Of a DNA stretch of 7,115 nucleotides, positions 1 through 3,960 are shown one piece after another. The stretch spans positions 1 through 7,115 of the forward strand of contig CBFCZU010000224.1 in NCBI GenBank assembly GCA_965602635.1, in the 5' to 3' direction. The notes under the pieces are model-generated. The model searched no databases, was not told the origin of the DNA, and saw nothing but the letters and a program-made list of their open reading frames with translations. The position numbers were made by a program, and so were the translations under genes. The stretch is from CBFCZU01 sp965602635 (GTDB taxonomy: Bacteria > Planctomycetota > Phycisphaerae > SM23-33). The stretch's first letter is position 1, and each line of letters begins with the position of its first letter.

Positions 1-114
1 CAGCGCCAATGCCACCGGCACCAGCGGGGCGCGCCGCAGCGCCGGCTTCGCCTCGGCATCCGACGGCGCATCCGGCAGCCGCCCATCCGGCAGATCCGCC
101 TGCTCCCCAGACAT
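1..114 (-). CDS. N-terminal 38 codons of a ComEC/Rec2-like DNA uptake protein (partial)
   Basis: The frame opens with ATG at 114 on the minus strand and is still open at the left edge, so only 38 residues are visible. They form a hydrophilic, Asp/Pro-rich leader (about residues 1-26) followed by RRAPLVPVALAL, the start of a hydrophobic segment. An 'R-x-P-L-V-P-x-A-L' motif entering the first membrane helix is typical of the N-terminus of ComEC/Rec2 competence proteins, polytopic channels that carry single-stranded DNA across the inner membrane. This is a resemblance over about 12 residues only; another polytopic membrane protein is possible. No Shine-Dalgarno is visible in front of the ATG. 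A promoter-like pair ends about 10 bases upstream, which suggests a very short leader. The neighbouring region on the other side of the start is decayed mobile DNA. Confidence 0.5.
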   Translation of the reverse strand, partial: MSGEQADLPDGRLPDAPSDAEAKPALRRAPLVPVALAL

Positions 115-124
115 GGTGACGCCG

Positions 125-153
125 ATTCTAAGCTATCTGCAACGATGTCTGAA
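125..153 (-). promoter_or_regulatory. Candidate promoter for the ComEC-like gene
   Basis: Read on the minus strand, TTCAGA (148-153, four of six matches to TTGACA) is followed after 17 bases by TAGAAT (125-130, five of six matches to TATAAT). Transcription would start near 118, only a few bases before the ATG at 114. That agrees with the lack of a Shine-Dalgarno site. This is a consensus match by eye only. Confidence 0.35.
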
Positions 154-246
154 CAGTTCGCTGAGACAGTAGAAAGTGGAAAGGGGGGCGCAGGAAAGCC
201 GCCTGCCTCCTCTCCCGGCTTCTTCCTGCCGCAGGGGCTTTGCCCT

Positions 247-282
247 CTCTCCTGCTCTCCTGTTCGCCTGCTCTCCTGCTCC
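247..282. repeat. Tandem 8-bp pyrimidine repeat (CTCTCCTG, 4.5 units)
   Basis: Units lie at 247-254, 255-262, 263-270 (variant TTCGCCTG) and 271-278, with a half unit at 279-282. The first, second and fourth are identical. The array is all-pyrimidine apart from the G in each unit and abuts the inverted repeat that begins at 283. Such short arrays can expand or contract by slippage. No function is evident. Confidence 0.8.
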
Positions 283-314
283 AAGCTGCGTGCAATCCTC
301 GTTGCACGCAGCTT
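283..314. repeat. Perfect 13-bp inverted repeat (hairpin)
   Basis: AAGCTGCGTGCAA (283-295) and its exact complement TTGCACGCAGCTT (302-314) enclose a 6-base loop. The stem is long and perfect, but no T-run follows on either strand, so a classical intrinsic terminator is not supported. It sits between the ComEC-like gene and the decayed element pieces. It may be an element end, a hairpin protecting an RNA end, or a U-tract-less terminator. Confidence 0.8.
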
Positions 315-331
315 AAACCCCCCGCCGCCCC

Positions 332-445
332 ATGGGCGACGCGGAAGAGGGATTCCTGGCCCACGAGTTGGCCCGGCTCAATGGCGAACTCAAGACCATC
401 AACCAGGCCCTCCGCGAGACCGAGGCGTACCCGGCCCTGGAGAGC
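332..445 (+). pseudogene. Short coiled-coil protein fragment, orphaned
   Basis: About 38 codons from the ATG at 332 encode an acidic/amphipathic helix: GDAEEGFLAHELARLNGE followed by LKTINQALRETEAYPALE. Third codon positions are almost all G or C, and the Leu/Ile spacing fits a helix or short coiled coil. After about codon 38 the frame turns into low-quality Ser/Pro/Ala-rich sequence, and the opposite strand takes over as convincing coding sequence. No clear Shine-Dalgarno precedes the ATG, and a 13-bp hairpin ends 17 bases upstream. I do not recognise a family. It could be the coiled-coil part of a recombinase or of a phage structural protein, or a chance open frame. Confidence 0.35.
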
Positions 446-801
446 CCATCGAGCTGGACCGCGTGGGCCCCGGCCGAGCCGGAGACCCACAGCAGTTCGG
501 CGGCCCCGCGCTCGCCGGAGGTGAGCTTGCCGCTGTCGCCGTCGGTGATGTCGGCGAAGTAGTGGAAGTCTTCCTCGTACTTCACCAGCGCCGGGCAGAC
601 GCCGGAGACGCAAGCCCGGCCAATCTTGCCGGCGCCGATGGGCTCCAGCGTGATGACGAACCAGCCGATGTCGGATGGCCGCGACGGCGTCGTACGCTTG
701 AGCACGACCCGGCGGATGTTGGTCTTGCCGGTCAGGCTGAACAGCGTGCCCTTGTAGGCAGCCGTGACCTGGGCGTCGGTCTTGAAGGAACGGATCGTCA
801 A
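442..801 (-). pseudogene. Phage-like hypothetical protein fragment, inverted relative to its neighbours
   Basis: Reading from 801 leftwards gives about 120 protein-like residues, including KTDAQVTAAYKGTLFSLTGK near the N-terminus, an IGWFVITLEP segment, GRACVSGVCPALV, FHYFADITDGDSGKL and GAAELLW. GC-ending codons and alternating hydrophobic strands indicate real coding sequence. The order 'VSGVCPAxV - H/YxYADxxDGD - xxLLW' recalls small proteins in planctomycete prophage-like clusters; this is from memory and is not a domain assignment. Past about 442 the frame runs on without a stop into Ser/Arg-rich sequence that looks like an antisense shadow, so the natural C-terminus is lost. Its N-terminal codons overlap the recombinase remnant on the other strand, so both ends appear to be rearrangement joints. 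Confidence 0.5.
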
Positions 802-1309
802 GCTGCTGGTCGCGGACGTCGTCCTCAGCCCCGACGGCCTGCTCGTTCGCCTGCGGCTGAACGGCCTGAACGCACTGGTTGCGGAGCTTCAGGGCGACGG
901 CCCGGTCGAGCTGACCAAGGACGGCCAGACGGCAGACATCCGTGTGCCGATGGAGTTCAAGCGCCGCGGCAGGAGAAAGGAGATCGTCCTCCCGCCCGAC
1001 GCCGCCACGACCGCCGACATTGGCCCACGTCGGCCGATCGTCGTCGCCTTGGCCCGAGCGTACAAGTGGCAGAAGATGCTGGAGGAGGGGGAGGCGGGGT
1101 CGATGGCGGAACTGGCAGATCGCTACGGGGTGGATCGGTCGTACGTCGGGAGAACCCTCAAGCTGGCGGCGCTGGCGCCGAGTATCGTTGAGGCCATCTT
1201 CAGCGGCGAAGAGCCTAGCAGTTTGTCCTTGATGGAGCTCCACCGGCCTCTGCCTCTTCGCTGGGGCGAGCAATGCCGAATGCTTGCCTTCCCGGTGGAC
1301 GGCGAGTAG
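764..1309 (+). pseudogene. C-terminal remnant of a large serine recombinase with ParB/KorB-like HTH extension
   Basis: The frame opens at a GTG (764), but convincing sequence starts near 785 (KERIVKLLVADVVLSPDGL), which matches the region after the coiled coil in large serine recombinases. A beta-rich segment follows (VPMEFKRRGRRKEIVLPP, about residues 61-78), then the C-terminal extension found in many proteobacterial and planctomycete members: IVVALARAYKWQKML (about 92-106), a helix-turn-helix SMAELADRYGVDRSYVGRTL (113-132), APSIVEAIFSGEEP and the closing LPLRWGEQCRMLAF. The catalytic Ser resolvase domain and the zinc-ribbon are absent, and a TAG lies in frame at 755-757, so this cannot be a complete recombinase. 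It most likely marks a former integration. It could still be expressed as a small DNA-binding protein, but no Shine-Dalgarno precedes the GTG. Confidence 0.7.
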
Positions 1310-1391
1310 AAACTCCCACCTGGAGAAGCAGACGTTTCTCCGGGGTTGTACTCCGGCCGGCAGGATCATGCTGGCTGGCGTTGTTCTTCGC

Positions 1392-1419
1392 TTGACGCGG
1401 CCTCGTCCCACCAGATAAT
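1392..1419 (+). promoter_or_regulatory. Sigma70-type promoter placing the transcript start at the ATG of the DUF6602-like gene
   Basis: TTGACG (1392-1397, five of six) and GATAAT (1414-1419, five of six) are separated by 16 bases. The expected transcription start, six to eight bases past the -10, falls at about 1425-1428, and the ATG is at 1428. There is no Shine-Dalgarno between -10 and ATG, so the mRNA would be leaderless or nearly so. Confidence 0.6.
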
Positions 1420-1427
1420 GCACTGGT

Positions 1428-2117
1428 ATGACCGGTGAGGAATTCCTTCGCGAGTTGGCAAAGCAGCTTTCCTTCGAACTCGTCCCGAACGAGTCCATCC
1501 GGAATTTCACCACGAATTCCGAAATCATCGGCGCCTATGCCGAGGCAACCGTCCGAGAGTTCGTAAGGCGCATGGTGGAGCCGCTTCGGGTGTCCACCGG
1601 CGCCGTCATCGATGAGAAGCTGTGTTCGGAACCAGCAAAGGTCCCGCAGATCGATACGATGATCTGGCTCCCGGCGCCAGCACCAGCAGTCTTCTGCTCA
1701 GGGGACTTTGGCCTCGTGCCGCGCGGAAGCTGCCTCGGGATCATGGAGATCAAACGATCCGTGTACGCCGGCGTGGGCAAGAAGATGAAAGCGATACTTG
1801 ACCGCTCAGGTGAGCTTGTCGCCGACATCGAGATGACGGAGAAAGATGAGAAAGGCCAGGAAGTCAAAGTAGACCGGAAGATGCACTGCGGCTTCGGCGT
1901 TGTCTGTCTTGATGAGCACAAGCGGTCCGATGCAACATTGCAGAGGCTGGTTAAGGACGGGCGTGCAGCGATTCTTCTGGAACTCGTTGATGGGCGACTT
2001 CGGCCCAATGCCCATGACATCCATTCGATGGTCAATTACCTAGTCAGGGTCCGTAGAAAAGCTCTCTTCCTTGACGGGAGATCCCTGGTCAACCTCGGCC
2101 TGCTGCGCGCGCGATGA
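1428..2117 (+). CDS. DUF6602-like protein with PD-(D/E)XK-type nuclease residues
   Basis: This 229-residue soluble protein has the order of motifs I associate with DUF6602 / restriction-endonuclease-fold proteins. A helix carries Glu39 (GAYAEATVREFVRRM). 'VSTGAVID' is followed by PQIDTMIW with Asp76. After LVPRGSCLG comes IMEIKRS, in which Glu107 and Lys109 form the E-x-K core. Glu39, Asp76, Glu107 and Lys109 would be the metal site of a PD-(D/E)XK nuclease. The C-terminal half (about 130-229) has a charged insertion, then helix/strand sequence ending LVNLGLLRAR. The start is set by the promoter that ends eight bases upstream; no Shine-Dalgarno is present. Its biochemical role is unknown; DNA cleavage is inferred. 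Proteins of this type occur in accessory and defence-rich regions, which fits the recombinase remnant just upstream. The family call is by recognition, not by search. Confidence 0.7.
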   Translation: MTGEEFLRELAKQLSFELVPNESIRNFTTNSEIIGAYAEATVREFVRRMVEPLRVSTGAVIDEKLCSEPAKVPQIDTMIWLPAPAPAVFCSGDFGLVPRGSCLGIMEIKRSVYAGVGKKMKAILDRSGELVADIEMTEKDEKGQEVKVDRKMHCGFGVVCLDEHKRSDATLQRLVKDGRAAILLELVDGRLRPNAHDIHSMVNYLVRVRRKALFLDGRSLVNLGLLRAR

Positions 2118-2150
2118 TGGGCGCCCTCCGGGCGTCGTGTCGCCCCCATC
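2116..2150 (+). terminator. GC-rich stem-loop just after the DUF6602-like gene (possible terminator)
   Basis: GATGGGCG (2116-2123), beginning within the stop codon, can pair with CGCCCCCATC (2141-2150) if two Cs bulge. A competing inner stem is CGCCC/GGGCG at 2122-2126/2130-2134. There is no T-run after it, so it could slow or stop transcription but is not a classical intrinsic terminator. Confidence 0.3.
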
Positions 2151-2228
2151 CAGGGCACGTGTACGTTGCGCTCGTTGGCCAACCGCACGACGGTTGTTAC
2201 GTTTCTCCTGATCCAACTCTCCCGGGTC

Positions 2229-2257
2229 TTGCCTTCTGTCGTCTTGCATGCTACGCT
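2229..2257 (+). promoter_or_regulatory. Candidate promoter for the metallopeptidase-like gene
   Basis: TTGCCT (2229-2234) and TACGCT (2252-2257) are 17 bases apart, with TG in the extended -10 position (ATGCTACGCT). The leader would be about 95 bases, carrying the inverted repeat at 2286-2312 and the Shine-Dalgarno before 2360. The match to consensus is moderate. Confidence 0.35.
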
Positions 2258-2285
2258 CTGCCCTCAGGCCAGCATCCATCAACAT

Positions 2286-2312
2286 CGCTCGGCCTCTGAG
2301 GCTGTCCGAGCG
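2286..2312 (+). repeat. 7-bp inverted repeat in the leader of the metallopeptidase-like gene
   Basis: CGCTCGG (2286-2292) pairs perfectly with CCGAGCG (2306-2312) around a 13-base loop that itself contains CCTC-T-GAGG. It lies about 47 bases before the ATG, between the candidate promoter and the ribosome-binding site, so it could be an mRNA hairpin or an operator. Confidence 0.45.
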
Positions 2313-2359
2313 TCATCCCGTGCGATGCCGCGACGCTTTGCACGCAAGAGGATGCACCA

Positions 2360-2827
2360 ATGACAACCGTAGACAGAGGACTTACGGCGAAGGAACGTAC
2401 TGAATTGGCGACTATCCTTGGAACGCTTCGGGCACAGGTCCTTCCGATCCTGCAAGAGGAATGGCCCGGGGAGCTGGACATGGAGGTAGTCATTGCTCGG
2501 CAGCGTGATTTCAGAGATGCTGAATGGCAGGACAAGACCGTGCTTGCCAGATGTGAGGCAATGGCGGCGGAAGTCGGGGATCTCAAGTTCACGGTACATG
2601 TGAAATCATGTTTGAAATCGCTTTGGGCCATTGAACATGTATTCCTGCACGAGGCTGCCCACATGCTCCACGACATGCGAGTGATGAGGAATCTTGACTA
2701 TGGGAGCCAATTCCTGTTCACGTATAGAGACGTGGATTGGCATGAATCTCACGGAGACGATTGGGGAGTGGCCTTCGCCCAGCTGTATCGGGCGGTGACT
2801 AGTCCAGTTCCACCACAGTCGATCTAG
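2360..2827 (+). CDS. Small HExxH zinc metallopeptidase-like protein
   Basis: The protein has 155 residues. Residues 1-90 are an N-terminal alpha/beta part (LTAKERTELATILGTLRAQ, then EVVIARQRDF and LKFTVHVK). The hydrophobic VFLHEAAHML then gives the zinc-binding HExxH at His97-Glu98-x-x-His101. After about 29 residues follows WHESHGDDWGVAFAQLYRAV (127-146), where His128 or His131 (the HG motif) could be the third zinc ligand, as in SprT/WLM-like gluzincin-type peptidases. No signal peptide or membrane segment is seen, so it is cytoplasmic. AAGAGG, about eight bases before the ATG, is a good Shine-Dalgarno and supports this start. The substrate is unknown. It follows the DUF6602-like gene by 242 bases with a candidate promoter of its own, so a shared operon is not certain. 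Its sequence is noticeably less GC-rich at third positions than the GH123 operon, consistent with transfer. Confidence 0.65.
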   Translation: MTTVDRGLTAKERTELATILGTLRAQVLPILQEEWPGELDMEVVIARQRDFRDAEWQDKTVLARCEAMAAEVGDLKFTVHVKSCLKSLWAIEHVFLHEAAHMLHDMRVMRNLDYGSQFLFTYRDVDWHESHGDDWGVAFAQLYRAVTSPVPPQSI

Positions 2828-3288
2828 TCAGGGAGAATGCGGCCACTTGTGCGACCGCGCTATGCCGGTGTTCCTTTATAGAACGTGCATACGTCCCGGC
2901 AGGCTGGACATCCGGATCCGGACCAATGGTCTGCGGTCAACTGAACCAATCACCAGGGACCCGCACCTACGTTGACTGCGGCTTCCTGGGCTTATTGGCG
3001 GCCTGATGGTGACACAGGTCAGATGTCAGGAGTCTCAGCGATATGGGAGCCTGTCTGGGATGTGTACTGGTGGGGGTTGCTGAATGGCCGACGATGTGCG
3101 GCAGGCACTCCGCAGGTTTGGGGGGCGATGAGAGAGGCCGGGGCTGTCCGCCAATCCGATCTGATAGCCGGGCTTGTGGATACCAACAGAAGCCAGCCTA
3201 TTCTTGGAGGAAGTTAGGATGCCACCGCTTGATAAGTACAGCATCGTATGTCAACGTCCTGGCGCTGACCCCTATACAACGTCATCCT
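2828..3288. other. Gene-free stretch with a possible broken gene start
   Basis: No intact gene is supported here. Seen: a 7-bp inverted repeat TGACTAG/CTAGTCA (2796-2802/2824-2830) around the stop codon of the preceding gene; a 12-bp palindrome TCCGGATCCGGA (2911-2922); and a strong Shine-Dalgarno GGAGG (3206-3210) eight bases before ATG at 3219. That ATG opens MPPLDKYSIVCQRPGADPY and then runs into the antisense of the next gene, ending at 3359 in Arg-rich shadow sequence. The ORF at 2972-3217 begins with TTG, has no ribosome-binding site and resembles no protein I know. No T-run terminator is visible for either converging gene. Confidence 0.5.
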
Positions 3289-3960
3289 TCAGTTGCCGGC
3301 GGCCAGCTCGAGCGAAACGTCGTCGATCCAGAGTTCGCCGTAAGCGGTCGTGTAGATGAAGACGTAGACGGCGACGGTACCGTCGGGCGCGGCCTTGCGC
3401 TTGCCGCGCGGCGGCTTGACCGTCACCTCGCCGGACACCTCCGTCCAGCCATAGTCGCTGCCGCCCGGCAGATCGATCTTCGCCCATCCGTCGCCCGGGT
3501 CGCCCTCGAAGTTGATCCAGCACCGACCCCGCGCGGCAACGGCCTTGAAGTGCCCGCGGAACCGCAGCTTCGTGCCGACCTTCACACGGATGGCCCGCGT
3601 GCAGAGGCCGCCCCGGCCCCGCTTGCGGCAGACCAGCCGGCCGCACAGCTTGCCCGTGCGCCCCTTGCCCAGCTTGATGTCGTAGTCGCCCCCGTCCCAG
3701 AAGCCGCTGTAGCCCCAATCGGCGAACGGGCTCCGCGCAACGCCGTCGAGCGGCCCGTAGCCCCACGGCTCGACGGGGTACGGCTTGCGCGGCCCGCTGC
3801 GTAGCTCAAGCGACCCGTTGCGGATCAGGTTGACCGGCGGGCGCGGCTTCGTCGTCGGCGCCTTGCGGGCCCCGCCCGGCTTCGGGGCCGCCCCGAACGC
3901 CGACATCAGCAGCACGCCCGCCGTCAACAGCACCACACGAATCGGTCCCATGGCTGTCAT
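3289..3960 (-). CDS. Secreted stand-alone lectin-like (CBM4/9-type fold) protein
   Basis: This 223-residue exported protein starts with a signal peptide (hydrophobic core VVLLTAGVLLMSAFG, likely cleavage near residue 24), then a Pro/Lys/Thr-rich linker (25-42). One beta-sandwich domain fills the rest: NLIRNGSLEL (44-53), KRGRGGL, the block WINFEGDPGDGWA (148-160), YGWTEV and LWIDDVSLELA at the C-terminus. 'N-G-S-x-E' at the start and 'x-W-I-D-D-V-S' at the end are typical of carbohydrate-binding-module / galactose-binding-like jelly-roll domains. The domain matches the N-terminal module of the upstream enzyme block by block, so it is a paralogue. Its ATG overlaps the upstream TGA (ATGA), implying translational coupling; the second ATG at 3951 would also keep the signal peptide. 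Cys106, Cys111, Cys120 and Cys147 could form disulfides. It probably binds the polysaccharide that the enzyme attacks, but the ligand is unknown. Confidence 0.8.
   Translation of the reverse strand: MTAMGPIRVVLLTAGVLLMSAFGAAPKPGGARKAPTTKPRPPVNLIRNGSLELRSGPRKPYPVEPWGYGPLDGVARSPFADWGYSGFWDGGDYDIKLGKGRTGKLCGRLVCRKRGRGGLCTRAIRVKVGTKLRFRGHFKAVAARGRCWINFEGDPGDGWAKIDLPGGSDYGWTEVSGEVTVKPPRGKRKAAPDGTVAVYVFIYTTAYGELWIDDVSLELAAGN

Noticed and set aside
247..282. CRISPR-like array
   Set aside because: Units are 8 bp with no spacers; this is a simple tandem repeat.
145..1191. 348-codon plus-strand frame
   Set aside because: Gly/Arg/Pro-rich shadow; the recombinase tail in another frame of the same strand is clearly the real coding sequence.
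128..1528. 466-codon minus-strand frame across the decayed zone
   Set aside because: Arg/Gln/His-rich and without recognisable segments; it is antisense to the recombinase tail and the DUF6602-like start.
2796..2830. TGACTAG/CTAGTCA inverted repeat around the stop of the metallopeptidase-like gene as a terminator
   Set aside because: Only 7 bp with a 21-base loop, AT-containing and with no T-run; could be chance.
3043..3804. 253-codon plus-strand frame overlapping the lectin-like gene
   Set aside because: Its second half is antisense to a gene with signal peptide and domain motifs; its first half has no ribosome-binding site.
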